This document shows, in pieces, positions 1 to 11,900 of a DNA stretch of 64,000 nucleotides. The stretch comes from Agelaius tricolor (taxonomy: Eukaryota; Chordata; Aves; Passeriformes; Icteridae). The DNA lies in the NCBI GenBank assembly GCA_023055355.1, contig JALJCS010000002.1:80997001-81061000 (forward strand), read 5' to 3'. The notes under the pieces were generated by a model. It saw nothing but the letters and a program-made list of their open reading frames with translations. It made no database searches and had not been told where the DNA came from. Numbering within the stretch: position 1 is the stretch's first letter; each line of letters opens with the position of its first letter. Made by a program: the position numbers and the translations under genes.

Positions 1-348
1 AACTATAACATCCCATTGGGAGATGCTCCGCCCAGAGGGAGGAACCAAGCATTGCTACCCAGATATAATCCAGAGGTTTTTGAGACACCAGCATGGCTTT
101 CTCCATGGGATTCCCCAGAGAAACAGCAGCTGCCTCTCCTTCCACTGGATCTTCAGAAGAAGAATACATCCTTCTCTAGAGATCCCCCTTGCTCCAACAG
201 AACCACACCTGATACTTCAAGAGGACTACAGCCACATTTCCACCAACACCCTGACCCACAGGGTGTCAGGTTCAGTTCTCACTCTGTCAGTGTTGTTCTA
301 GTGTACTGCATTGTTTTATTTTATCCTTTATTTGTTTTTCTTTTCCCT

Positions 349-355
349 ATTAAAG
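349..355 (+). promoter_or_regulatory. LTR polyadenylation signal ATTAAAG
   Basis: An ATTAAA hexamer follows a T-rich run inside the LTR, with T/GT-rich sequence downstream. This is the usual place for the signal that ends R in an LTR. Placement is inferred from LTR architecture. Confidence 0.5.
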
Positions 356-429
356 AACTGTTATTTCCTGCTCCCATATTTTTGCCTGAGAGCCCCCTTA
401 ATTTAAAATTCATAGCAATTCGGAGGGGT

Positions 430-440
430 GGGGGGGGGGG
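430..440 (+). repeat. Poly-G run (11 G) in LTR
   Basis: Eleven consecutive G follow GGAGGGGT inside the LTR. The run is likely to vary in length between alleles and to be prone to sequencing error. Confidence 0.8.
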
Positions 441-509
441 TTTACATTCTCCATTTCAAGGGAGGCTCCTGCCTTCCTTAGCAGACTCCTGTCTTTCAAA
501 ACTGAGACA

Positions 510-650
510 GATGGCCTTGAACCTCATTGTCCTCTACAGCCAGAGTCCTTCATTGCTCTGCCTTCTATGACTGGGGAAGTGTGGCTGGAGTATTTGGTGG
601 TGAAGGCAAAAGAAGAAAAGTTGATGAGTACCTCAGCCTGATTGATGTTC
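510..650 (-). pseudogene. Old CR1 LINE fragment, ORF2 linker between EN and RT
   Basis: The minus strand reads as a decayed piece of CR1 ORF2, between the endonuclease and reverse transcriptase domains. The translated stretch QAEVLINFSS...FTTKYSSHTSPV follows the family pattern (K)AEVLNDFFASVFTGKCSSH. Similarity is clearest at about 555-645 and weaker toward the LTR boundary at 509/510, consistent with the LTR having inserted within this CR1. After about 650 the sequence is AT-rich and not recognisable. It is a dead remnant and far too short to encode anything. Confidence 0.65.
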
Positions 651-1029
651 CATCCATACTTTATAGTAATCCAAAAATAAATTAATTTAATGGGCTACCA
701 TTACAGGTTTTTGTTTTCAATAGAAGTGAACAAATTTCCTTTTTTTTCCTCTATGTTCATGTTTAGAGTTTTATTCAAATATTTTTATAATAAATATATT
801 TACAATATTATTAATTCATTTCATTTAATATAAATAATTAACATAATTTGCTTCTATATGAATCAATATTTATATTTAATAGCATTTAGTATTTTGTGTT
901 TAATATTTTATAAAGTTTTCTTCACTGTTTTGATACTTAGCAGAGCATTTTCTTCTTATAGGTACTTAATGCAAGATATGTGATACCAATGTTCAGAGAT
1001 GATTGTAGTGGATCAGGAATTTCACTAGA
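651..1029. other. AT-rich non-coding spacer
   Basis: Very AT-rich sequence lies between two CR1 fragments. It contains many TAATA/TTTAAT motifs and no open frame or structured repeat that I can support. Confidence 0.6.
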
Positions 1030-1550
1030 TGCCAGGGTGCCAACCATATCCTGGACCTCAACTCGAGTCCTGTGTGCATTTTTGGGCACAGCAATATCAA
1101 GAGGTTATAAAGCTATTACAGGACATTCCAAAGGAGGGCAACAAAGACAGTGAAAGGTCTAGAGGGGATTTGACTGAGGTTATTTGGTCTGTTCACCCTA
1201 GAGAAGAGGAGGCTGAGGGAGACCTCATTTCTGTCTAGGGGTTTCTCATGAGGGCAAGCAGAGGGGCAGACACCGTGCTGTTCAGTGACAGGACCTGGGA
1301 GGATGGCCTGAAGTTGTGTCAGGAGAGAATAAGTCGGATTTTAGAAAAAAGTTCTTCACCCAGAGGGTGGTTTGGGCCCTGGAACAGCTCCCCAGGGAAG
1401 TGGCCACAGCACCAAGCCTGACAGAGCTCAAGGAGCATTTGGACAACGTTGCCAGGTGCATGGTGTGACTCTTGAGGTGTCCTGTGCAGGACCAGGAGTT
1501 GGACGTGGATGATCCTCATGGGTCCCTTCCAGCTCAGGATATTCTATGAG
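1030..1550 (+). mobile_element. CR1 LINE, 5'-truncated 3' end
   Basis: This is the 3' end of a chicken-repeat-1 non-LTR retrotransposon. Hallmarks in order: the ...GAGTCCTGTGT... segment near 1065, a GAAGAGGAGGCTGAGGGAGACCTCATT-type block near 1205, the TTCTTCACCCAGAGGGTGG block near 1350, the CTCCCCAGGGAAGTGGC block near 1390, and the terminal GATGATCCTCATGGGTCCCTTCCAGCTC... ending in ATTCTATGA at about 1549. The final octamer-like tail is the typical CR1 end. Compared with the family pattern there are small internal deletions near the 5' side, and the frame is broken, so it is inactive. CR1 copies are usually 5'-truncated by incomplete reverse transcription, which fits this length of about 520 bases. 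Confidence 0.93.
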
Positions 1551-2818
1551 TCTTGGACTTTCACTCAGTTTCCCAGAGGGGTATTGTGTAGAACTTCAGT
1601 ATAAATTGTAATTTTAAATAAATTTCTGTGAATATTTGGGATTTTCAATGACTTTAAAAAATAATAATAGGAATATTTATAAAGGTTTATTCCCAGACTC
1701 ATACCACTTGCTAAAATGATTGGTATAATGTATATAAAATAAACCAATGCAAAAATATAAGTACATTTTTCCATTAGATATAAAAAGTAAGGTGTTTTCC
1801 CACTTCAAGTCTCTCTTCTGCTTAATTTCAAAAGGCATCTTTCCTGTGTCTAACCAACACTTCTACTTCTGTGGTAGACTGTTTATGCAAGTACTGCTTC
1901 TAAACCCGTGTTTATGACAAAAAAAGTCATAAACTATCAAATGTAGACATTCTTTTTAGAATTATAAATGAGATTCTGACTAAAGTATAAATACTTAAAG
2001 ACAGCTCTAGAGAATTTTCAGAGATCTGAATATCTGAGATACTTGGAAAATATTTATCCTCCCATACCTATAAATCCTCACCAGTTTTAAATTCTGACCT
2101 TCCCATTCTGGGTATTTTAATCATAGGTTAGTATAAGGGAGCTCAGTTAGTTCTGTAAAGTGTATTTCATGTTAAATGACAAGGTTGATTTTATACTTGA
2201 GACATCTGACTTGTTCCATTTAAATCAAATGCTCAGTTTGATTTGTTTGCAGCAAGTCAATCCTAAATTTGAAATTATATGACAATGCTTTGTTTTCTTT
2301 TTCTTCCCCCAACAAGTAATGTTTTTCAGACGCATAACCTTTGTATTTAATATTTAATATAAATTCTTCTTAAGTATTACTAGATTGTAAGGCACTTCGA
2401 TCATGGTAACTGCAATGCTTAGCTAATGTAAAGAGTGTGTTGTATGTTTCTGTTTTAATCTGTACTTCAAGAAAATCTTACTTATTCAGAGTACCAGTTT
2501 AAATTGCTAGAGTTTAGTAGACTCTTAATCTGCATAAGCTTGAGAAGATTGCTTACTCTTGCCATTCAAAAATTATATTTTTGAGGAACTTAATATATTT
2601 AAATATCAGGTTCTTAAGGTCTTATGCATATTATATTTCAGTATTCAGATCAACAAAAATTTTGTCCCCAGCTGAGAATGTAACAAAAAACATAAAAATG
2701 TGTAAAAACCCCCTGTATGACAATAATCCAGATCCTTATCAAGAAGAGATATGTTTTCAACAACCCCATTTTCCAAAGCAATGACACACCTCCAAAGCCT
2801 TGTGAACTTCCTCTGGAA

Positions 2819-2872
2819 TAAAAAACCAACAAAAAACAATAAACCAAAAACAGAAACAGCAACAACAGAAAG
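2819..2872. repeat. A/C-rich low-complexity tract
   Basis: AAAAACCAACAAAAAACAAT-type sequence containing almost only A and C on the plus strand (G/T on the minus strand). Confidence 0.7.
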
Positions 2873-3189
2873 CCCACAACCTTGATCCAATAAACCTTAA
2901 TTTAAAAGTGGTTTCGGGCTATAATCAGCAGCATGACTCCAGTGAAGAATGTGTGTCATGCTTGAAGGAAGTATGAGTAGGAATATATAGTAGCTTTCTT
3001 ATGATTGAGCAGCTTAAATTGATTATCTCCCTGGCAAGTGCCTTTACAAAAATACATATAGACTTCACAGGGAAATCAACACAGATGGAATACTATAATC
3101 AAGATCTTTTTAATTTAATGGGACTATTTGAATTTTGTTTTTGTCAACTAGTTCTTTTTATTTTTTGGCTTGAATCCCAGGATGTTTCT

Positions 3190-3232
3190 TTAGCCCTTCA
3201 AAAACCAACCAAACAAACAAAACCAAACAAAA
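3190..3232. repeat. (CAAA)n-like low-complexity tract
   Basis: Repeated CAAAC and CCAAA words on the plus strand with a few interruptions. Confidence 0.7.
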
Positions 3233-5596
3233 TGCCCTGCTTCTATCCACCAAGGTACTTCCTCTCAGCTCAGTTTCTGTCATATGATGCAGCACAGGTC
3301 AATATTATTACTCATTCTGAAAAGATAATTTGGAATTAATTGAAACTTAAGTTAGCATACATTATTTTTTACAACTTCATACCCTACATCAAAACCAGGA
3401 TTTTGGGTAAAAATTTATAAATTTTATGATGTCCTGCTGATAATTATCAGTCCCAAAAGAAATGTAAAACAAGCTAGGAATAAATGCTGAATGTTCTACT
3501 TATATTTTTATACAAGAGGTTTTTGAGTGGCAAGTGTCTTTGAAAAAAGATAAAAACATTTTAAGAAACCCAACTCACTTTAATCAACAGTTCAGTGAAT
3601 GGCCTTGGAATAAGCTGTACAGTAGCCTTCACAGTGAGGTTTTAATCTGTGAATAGTACTCATTGCAGTGTCAATAATCCTGTAAAATAACCATTACTTC
3701 CCTTTCAAAATACTAAGTAGAAATACATTTTCCTAGAAATTTCCCCCCAGCTATTAATAGGTTTAATAGTTCATTAATAACTATAGATTCTCCAAATATC
3801 ATAAAAATAAATTCATATGCCTGCAAGTTTTGCAGCATTTCATGTCAAAGCTTTTTTGCTGAACAGATATACCTATTATAGTTTAAGACTTAAAAAAAGA
3901 GAGAAATTACATTCTAGTCAAAGTTTGTTAATACACAGTAGTCGTATTATCAACTTATAGGAAAGGTTAGGTTTACAATTATATGGAAAAAACCAAAACT
4001 TGAAGTGTTTGCCTAACACCATTAAAAATTGTCCCCATCCTCATGTCCGTTGCATTTTTCTATTCACTCTCTTCCAAGATGTTATTAATTATCCCCAATA
4101 ATGTTCTTTCATTCTTCAGAAAAAGACTTTGTTGATTCAAGAATAGAAATCATTGAGAAGCATGGGATAATGCAACCCCTTTTCTTTATTAAACCTGATG
4201 TGTATACAAACCCTTGCTTTTATCATAGACAAAAAAATGAAGGAGCTGTTACTGGAGGGACATAAGACAAGGTATAGTGACAAGTGAAAGATTTATTCTC
4301 CATTTACCTCAAGAATAAAACTACTGTTGAACAAGGATAGCCAAGAATTTCACCTATTCTAAGGAGTGAAATTCAAATTCAGGAACAGTTTAATTCAGAC
4401 ATGTCACTGCTTGTCTTGAATACCATACTAGGATCAATGACTTCTCCCAGGCTGAAAAGATTTTCTTCATAAAATTTTTTATTTTATCAAATGGATTTGG
4501 TGGTTATGGCACAGGCTGACTGTTCAGGTTTAAATGCTGGCTGTACAACAAACTGTCTCCATACTGTCAATATTTCTCAGGCTCTTAATCAGCAAAAATT
4601 CTCCATCTGTCATCAAGGCAATTTACATTTTTACTCCAGTTTGGACTTTGTGAGCTAATTCTGGGGAAGGAAATGAAGGCCTAAAGATTCTGGATCATGG
4701 CTGGAACACAAGGATCTTGAGCCACATACCTTTGCAAGCCTGAGTTTTGCAACCCTTTGCATCCTTAGCATCTCCTCCTAAATCCCATCTTCCAGATCAG
4801 GCACTGATCTGAGGTGAAACAGCTTCTTTGTGTTTCAGTTGCCTGTGCTATGGTACAGAACAGCAGCACTTCTGCATTTTATAGGAGTGATGCTAAAATC
4901 CCACAGTATCAGAAGTCTTTCTATGCTAAAATATTGTGCTAGAGAGAGCCATGCATAAAAAATCCCTCAGCAAGACTGAGAACCTTAGGAGTCATAGACA
5001 CTGCTGTGAGAGTGGATATTGGAGACTGGAGTAATTTTCACTTCTCTGGTTATCCTCAGGAACAGGAATTATTTATGAAACATGGCGAGGAGCTTTCTTT
5101 GACTCAGCAAGTCTGCTTCTTGAGATACAAAAAAAGGCAAAACTGAAAAAGAGACAAATAAGCAAAAATATTATTTTCAGCCTTCAAAATGATTGGTTGG
5201 CTGGTTTGTTTGTTTTTTTTTTTTATTTTGTTCACTATAACTGAAATGTCTGCTCTGCTGTTAAAAGACAAAAGAATGTGGAACAAGTTCAAACCAAATG
5301 TATATAATAGTTTACTAACGGATCAGCAATGAAAAAAAATGGAATAAAAATGCTTAGCAAAGAATTATGCATATTCTAACACAAGTTTTGAATACCTTAT
5401 TTTCTGTCATGAACAATACAATTTTGTTTTTAAACTTTTTCTTACCATCGTTACCCCAAATACTTCCCAATAACTAGAACTGAGTTTAAGCGTGTTGATA
5501 TTTAGCAAATTGATTTGTACTGTTGTAATTCATTGAAAGCTAGAAATTATACAATTAGACTTATTAAACTAATGAAGTTTGTGTGAACTTCTAAGC

Positions 5597-5640
5597 ATAT
5601 ATATAGATATATAGAGATATAAATATATATACATATATTT
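5597..5640. repeat. TA/GATA-rich simple repeat
   Basis: Imperfect ATATATAGATATATAGAGATAT-like sequence, a degenerate TA dinucleotide repeat. Confidence 0.7.
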
Positions 5641-7436
5641 AAAATATCCTGTTTTCTAATAACTAATACAAATTCTAACATAAAATCTTGAATTACTGAA
5701 TGCTGCTCCTGAATAAAGAATATGTCTGAAATGTGTGTGAACTGCTCTCAGAAAATCAAGGAATATACCACGTTGAGATTTGTTTGCTCAGGTCCATGAA
5801 AATGCTACATGTAATATTTACCTTAGTGTAACTTTTGCACACTTGTTCTTGGTTTCTCTGGTGCCCAAGGAAAGTTATACATAAATCACAAGAGATACCA
5901 GAGAAAACATTAAAGGTAAAGAGTTCATTCTTGAAAAATTGACCTTAAAGAAGCAAAGTCACTACTTGGTTCCATCTCCTAAAATGTCTAGACCAGATAA
6001 TTCCAAGCCTTTCATTTTTTAATTTAAGGGAGTTATGAGGGAGTTTTAAAGCCCACAATTAAATCACCTGTAATAGAAGTAAAGTTGAAAGCAGACATGT
6101 GTAAAACTTGCTTTATCATTAAAAATTATTTTAATATCAGGTTATGACTTATTTTTGCTTTTGATGTTTCTAGCATTTATTGAATGAGTGCATATCTATT
6201 GAATCAAATTGCAAACCCACTGCATTAGGAATAAAAAATGACTAGAGAGATATTGTCAGTCAGAAATCCTATATGTATGCAGTTGGAAGAGCTTTTCCAT
6301 AGACTCTGGTCTATTACCTTACAGGTGATGCCTGGCTTATTTACAAAGTATTTGTCACACTGTTTTCCTCTAGTAACAGGAATTCTACAACTCACTTATT
6401 TCAGGTTTTTGTTTCTTTCTTTTGTTGTTGTTGGTTTTTATCTCTAAGACATGATTTAAATTTCCCTTTCTGCTACTTGATTCTTGTGCTCCTCTGAGTA
6501 AGCACTGAGCAGAAGACACTCTTAAACAGTTTCCATTTTGAATGCTAACACACTTCATGTGTCCTCATGTTCTCTTCTCCAGCCTAAACAACTTCATCAG
6601 TTTGGTTTTGTAGAAATCTTATTTTTATCACTTTTTACCACTTTTTACCACTTTTGTAAGTCTACTTGGCATCACAACCCAATTTTCTGTCTTTTTTCTT
6701 AAACTAAGGCACAAAACCCATTGATACCAAAGACATTGAACATTTATTCACAGACTCTTACAGGCAACACTTGTCTTAATATGTCCCAGGAAATTTTTTT
6801 CTGTAATTACTTCAATTTTAAAACATATTCAATCCCTTTACCCACTATAGTATAAAATATTTTTCTGATCAATATCATTGCACAATAATTTAATCTGCTT
6901 TTCATTATTTGTTACCAATTTTTTTCCACAAAATCTTCACTGAATGGAATAATTCTGAGAGACCATATCCTGTTATGTTTCACAATTTAAGAGAAATCTG
7001 TTACTCATTTTTGAGTAAGTTTTATGAACTGACTTGATAAAATATATCTTTGAAGGTTTTATTTTACTCCACCTTTCAGAATGTTATCTATCAAAAGTGT
7101 AATAAAATTAAGATGTTCCACAGTGGTTTCTGTCCAGTAAGGCATGAAGAGAAAGAAGTAAATTCTATACAATTAATTTCAATTATCCTCTTTGACTAAG
7201 AATCTGTACAAAATTAAAACATTTGAATACATCATAGAAATCTGGTTTTCTTTGTGTATAATCTGTTTAATGCAGACCTATAGTCATTTATCAACTGATG
7301 AAGGGCTCAAAAATATTGTTATATAATTTAGGTTAATTTTCAAAAATTGTTCATAGAAACTAAATAATTTTGGTTGAGTTTCTCATCCAATGCTCAACCC
7401 ATGCTGTTGTAGCCATTCTTCTAAAAAAATCTTTGT

Positions 7437-7483
7437 TTTACTACTAGTAAAGGTAATGAAGTTTACTACTAGTAAAGGTAAAT
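7437..7483. repeat. 25-bp tandem duplication with short palindrome
   Basis: A 25-base unit starting TTTACTACTAGTAAAGG occurs twice in tandem, the second copy lacking the last few bases. Each copy contains TTTACTA-C-TAGTAAA, a 7-bp inverted repeat around a single base. Confidence 0.8.
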
Positions 7484-7639
7484 GTGGAAGTCACCATCGT
7501 TATAGGAGCTTTATCTTCAGTCTCCTCATGGGTTTCTCTACAAAGAGGAAATGAAGTGATCATACAATTTAACTAATGTATATTATTTTCTATCTAACCA
7601 GGAGATTCACAACAAGTTTCCCCCAGGTGTTTCTGTTAG

Positions 7640-8960
7640 GTTACATGGGCTCATTTTGCCCAGAAGAATCTCATTATCCTGAGTCAGAGACATGAGCCCC
7701 TGTCCCCTTGTCCTCTGGGGCTATCCCAGGAAAGCATTATGAGCCCTGTGGGCTTGGTGAGTCCCAGCACTGTGAGTCCACAGCCTGCTCTGGGAGATGG
7801 CACTCACTGTGCCAAGGAGGAGTGTTTTGGGACTGCACAAGATAATAAAATGTTTAGGACAGGAGCAAAAGGTGGGGCAGGGAGGAATCAAGGTGGTTAG
7901 AAAAGTAAGAAAACAGAAGGAGAAGGACATAAAATGAGCTGGTTTTTTGTAAGAAGAGGATTATGCTTGTCTAGACCTGACCTGTTCCTGGTCAATGAGG
8001 TCAATTCTCTATTCCAAATAAACTGCCTTTCTATCTGCTTTCCTGAGTGAGGGCTCTGTTGGGCATGCATGTGCACATGTGGAAGTCTGAGTGCAGCAGC
8101 TGGAGTGTCAGAGGGTCCTTGTGTCTGTGGTGCTAGAAGCAGAAGAGACAGGAACATCTGCACACTGTAATGTGTGTGCATGTAGGTGCCTGCAATTTCC
8201 TAGAGAACTTCGGGGTGGACTAGATAATGAGTGGAATAAAAAGGATGGGAATCAGGTATCAGGAGTGCCATAACTTTACTGACATACAGGAGAGTTCAGG
8301 GATGTTGAAGCTGACTACTGGAGTGGCAGCTGGTCTGATCTAGCTACTGAGGTCAGGGGATCTCAGGGAGGGCTGTGAGCAAGGCCAGAGATCTAAACCA
8401 CCAACTTGTGAGTTCCACTCATGAAGAGGGCATGTTTGGGCATGAGGCAAATGGAGAAATGTGGGGGGACCCATGGGACAGCTACTAAATAGACTGTCTA
8501 AGGTTTGTTACTGGAGGAAATTAATGTCATATGTCTCTGCATCCATGTGCCCAGGGCTTTGTGTTTATGCCTGGGTATCAACAACTGGAGTGGGTCTGTG
8601 TGACCATTTAGGGGTTCATGTGTTGATGTGCTGGCCATGCCCTATCCTAGGATCCAGAGGCAACTGCTGTTTATATATGTGTATAATTTCCACTGATGGT
8701 TTTCCTTGATCAGCCAGGAGGGAAACAAGATCAGGCTATTCCTGCTTGTTGTATTTGAGTTAGTATGGTATGGTTTATATCTGTATTTATCTATATATAT
8801 TGAACCATGCACAAATTTACACACGGAAGGAGAGAGAGTGTACCTATTTAAAATACTGGCTCAGCCTCACTGCTGGCTGAACATAAGGTTATTAAGTTGC
8901 AACAACCTTGCCTCTCTTGTGTTGCAAAATTTGGCAGTTTCTAAAAGACTCACTTTAGGA
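7640..8960. repeat. GC-elevated, GT-rich block; probable unassigned old repeat
   Basis: This stretch stands out from its AT-rich surroundings by higher GC and many TGTGT, CTGGAGTG and GGGTCC words. Related words recur near 8098 (GCTGGAGTGTCAGAGGGTCC), 8312 (CTGGAGTGGCAGCTGG) and 8585 (CTGGAGTGGGTCTGTGTG), suggesting a degenerate internal repeat with a spacing of a few hundred bases. The section around 8580-8750 (ending TTTCCTTGATCAGCCAGGAG and the following bases) resembles, from memory, an interspersed repeat of bird genomes, but I cannot name the family. No open frame exceeds about 95 codons and none has recognisable domains. An alternative is unique sequence with an unusual composition. 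Confidence 0.4.
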
Positions 8961-8969
8961 GAGTGAGAT

Positions 8970-11900
8970 AAGCAGGTGTTAAAATCTGCATAGACAAAAT
9001 AGAGCTGATTACTCATCAGCACAAAGTACACTTCACTGGTACAAGTAGCTATGCTCAGCTTGTTGCAGATTTATACCAAAGAGTATAAATAAATAAAAAT
9101 AATTAAAAATAGTTTATTTAAGATTTGTGGTCTTGGATGCATGGGATTCTGGACATTTTGCAGTGGCAAATGCAAAATGCAGTAAGTCTGAGCTGCACTG
9201 AATACTAAGTTTTGGGATATTTTGTCTTTGCTGCTGCGTAGTTGTCTACATGGACATTGAACAGACATTTTCTGGAATATCTCAGCTATGAACTGTTGTA
9301 ACAGGTTCAATAAGTAGAAATTCAAAAGGTAGAAAGGGCTATGTAGAAAATTTCGTACAAAGATGACCCTAAATACTCCACAGGAGTAGAAACCAAAAAG
9401 AAAGAAGGTTGCAAAATGATCAAAATATGGAGGTCATGAGGATTAAACTACACACTCAAAAAATGAAGTTTTTAACTCTACCAATATAAAACCAAAACTC
9501 AGTCCAGATTTGTTAAAAAGGTCATGAACCATTGAACTGGACATTTTGACTCAAACTAAGCTTTTGAAAACTCCTTTTTTTCCCAGAGGAGTAGTGAAAG
9601 AGGATTGCATTAGCTTTTGATATACTTTACTTGCTATCAGCAGGGATTCGGTGGTGTTTGAAGAGTTTTGCTTTGAATTTTCTCATTTGTTTACATGCTT
9701 CCAAATGAATTTTAAAAGCCCATTTTTTCTTTTCATAAAGAATTCTTGTGTTCTCTGGTAAATCTTGGATAATTGATATCAAAAGGTTTAATCTTCTCTG
9801 AGAGTTCACCACAGATAAACCCGTGGCACCACAAGCTCCAGCATTTGGCTGGTTCTTTCTGAAACAGCACAACGGTAAAGCCAGTGTAAGAAAAAATGGA
9901 AGCAGAAGTCCATGGTGGGGGCATTTCTGTAGAAACATCCACACCTCCAATCTCCATTATGTTATTTAAAAAGAAGCTGGACTGATATGTACCTAAGAAG
10001 CATCTTGGAAATCAGAGTGAATCTCAAGATATCCCCTTTGCTCAGAGTATTAAAATCCATAGGCAAGGTTGTTTGTCTTCTAGGCTGGATCAAAGGGTTC
10101 TCTGTATAACAGGCAATGTGTGCAAATTTTGGCAAGACAGAGTAGCAACAAAACTATATAAAAAATGGCAATTATCTTCAGCTCATACATTTCAACAAGA
10201 GCTACAGCTGGAGCAACTCTTCAGAGTTGGTAACAATGCAGTGCCAAAACCAGGAAAAGAGCAAATGGAAGTAGGAAGAGGCAGTTTCAGCTGTGTCTAA
10301 TAATGGTGAAAAAAAAAATTGAATGTACATTAATTATAGAATGCTACAAATAATGTAATATCATGAATACCCTCACATTTCAAATAAAAACTGAAAATTT
10401 ATCTCAAGTCTGGAAAAAAAAAGGCAAATATAACAATAATTTCAATTTGAGTTGTGTTTCAGGTATATGTCTGGGATTCATCTGTGACGAATCAGCTGTC
10501 ATATAATGGAAAGATCACTTGAAGTAAATCCAAGAAAATACCAATTCCCTCAGCCAAGCTGAGTGTCAGCTGTTTTCCTAAGTGGGAAACATGATAAAAT
10601 TACTTTAGTACTGCTAGTAACAAATGCTGTGAGTGAGCATATTTGTAGTCCTTGGTGACATTTTATGACTTGGGTTTAATCCACAACGGAGAAATTAAAA
10701 TCTATTTAGTTATGGCCTTTTTTCACTTAGAGGGCTCAGAAAGTTCCATTCCAACGTATTCCAGACATACATTATTATTTGGAAAGTTTCCAGATTTATG
10801 TATTAATTTCTTAATTTTGCTTTTTTAAAATAATCAAATTAAATATAATTTTTTTTTTGCTGTTGCTATATTTATAGAGCAGTGGAAAATGGGGGGAAAA
10901 AAGTAATTACATGACATTCAAGAAAAAAATATGTAATTCTGTGCATCCCAATCAGCCAAATGGTGAAAAGCCAGTCACTACAACACTAAAAAGTGCCACT
11001 CCAGCAAATCAGTACACACCTGCCCACCTGAACCAGTGCCCACCTTACACACGTGTAATTTTTGGATTGCTGTGATTGCTGTGCTGGGTACACATGCCAT
11101 AGGAGTCTTTACAAACTTTGTGCTGAGAAAGGATTCTTCAGGAAAGCTGCTGAGCTCTCAAACAAGCTAGATCTGCTCAGAGCAAATTAACTATGCGTGC
11201 AACACCTCTAAACCTGTTTTAGATCCCCTAAGATCTATAAAACAAAATTTTTACTTCCCTTTAGAATGTAGGGCAGGAAATGGAGCAAAGAAGTCTTCTC
11301 ATATGGTGTATAACATAGCTGTTGATTAAAGGAAATCATGTGTGAATTGTGTTGGGTGTGATTAGACTGAGATAATTAAGTCTGTAAATTTAAATTTTTT
11401 TTTTGTTATTTTCAATCTCAAAAAGTCACTGCTTTCAGAAATTGGCTTCCAAGGTCACTGTCTTTATGTCAGCACTGGAGTTAAAACTGCTGGGATATAA
11501 AATAGTTTCATGAATTTGAACACTTATGATCTTTCTGGAAAGTTTCATGCTGATTCTTTATGGTTATTCTGGAATAGTCTTTGGAATGAATTTGAGATCT
11601 TTAGTTAGCAGTCTTCTGCATCATGTCAAAGGTTTTCAGTGGTGTTTCAACCATTTGTCCATTCGCATACACAGTGGGTATTTTATACACAGCACAAGGC
11701 AGGAAACTATAATTCCCATTTTTCCTTTAGAAAAAGTCCTGAAAATGTATTAAGTGACAACTATGTTACCTCATTTCTTATTCAGGAGCATATGTTTTCT
11801 CACTTTCCTTCCTCTGTGTCCAGGTTTCTGATTCCACTCCTCAAGATTTCCTTCACATATAATGACTATCTATACCTAATATATTACAGAGGTTTCAGCT

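Larger units (their letters stand above)
1..509 (+). mobile_element. Endogenous retrovirus LTR, 5' end cut by window
   Basis: This is a non-coding long terminal repeat from an avian endogenous retrovirus. It resembles, from memory, an abundant LTR of songbird genomes, possibly an ERVL-type family; the exact subfamily is not assigned. Seen directly: a GC-richer, CT-rich U3-like part, a T-rich stretch, a polyadenylation signal ATTAAA at 349-354, a G-rich segment at 422-440 with 11 consecutive G, and a terminal CA at 508-509. The beginning lies outside the window, so the opening TG and the 5' target-site duplication cannot be checked. Sequence just downstream (510-650) is an older antisense CR1, which implies this LTR landed inside that CR1. 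No gag, pol or env sequence follows, so it is a solo LTR or the 3' LTR of an element to the left. The 184-codon frame across it (16-570) is a chance frame. Confidence 0.75.
1551..7600. other. AT-rich unique non-coding sequence
   Basis: About 6 kb with no recognisable gene, repeat family or RNA. Open frames on both strands are short (under about 115 codons), overlap one another, and resemble no family I know. Local features are low-complexity only: A/C-rich tracts near 2819-2872 and 3190-3232, a T-run near 5213-5223, a TA-rich stretch at 5597-5640, a 10-base direct repeat of CTTTTTACCA near 6631-6650, and a 25-base tandem duplication at 7437-7483. Confidence 0.6.

Noticed and set aside
16..570. 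184-codon open frame, the longest in the window
   Set aside because: It runs through a non-coding LTR and into the flanking CR1 remnant. The low-complexity Gly and Pro/Ser stretches come from the G-run and CT-rich U3, and there is no domain.
9627..9950. Minus-strand 107-codon frame with hydrophobic start, possible secreted peptide
   Set aside because: The second half is Lys-rich with no family match, and another frame on the same strand overlaps it. Chance is the simpler explanation.
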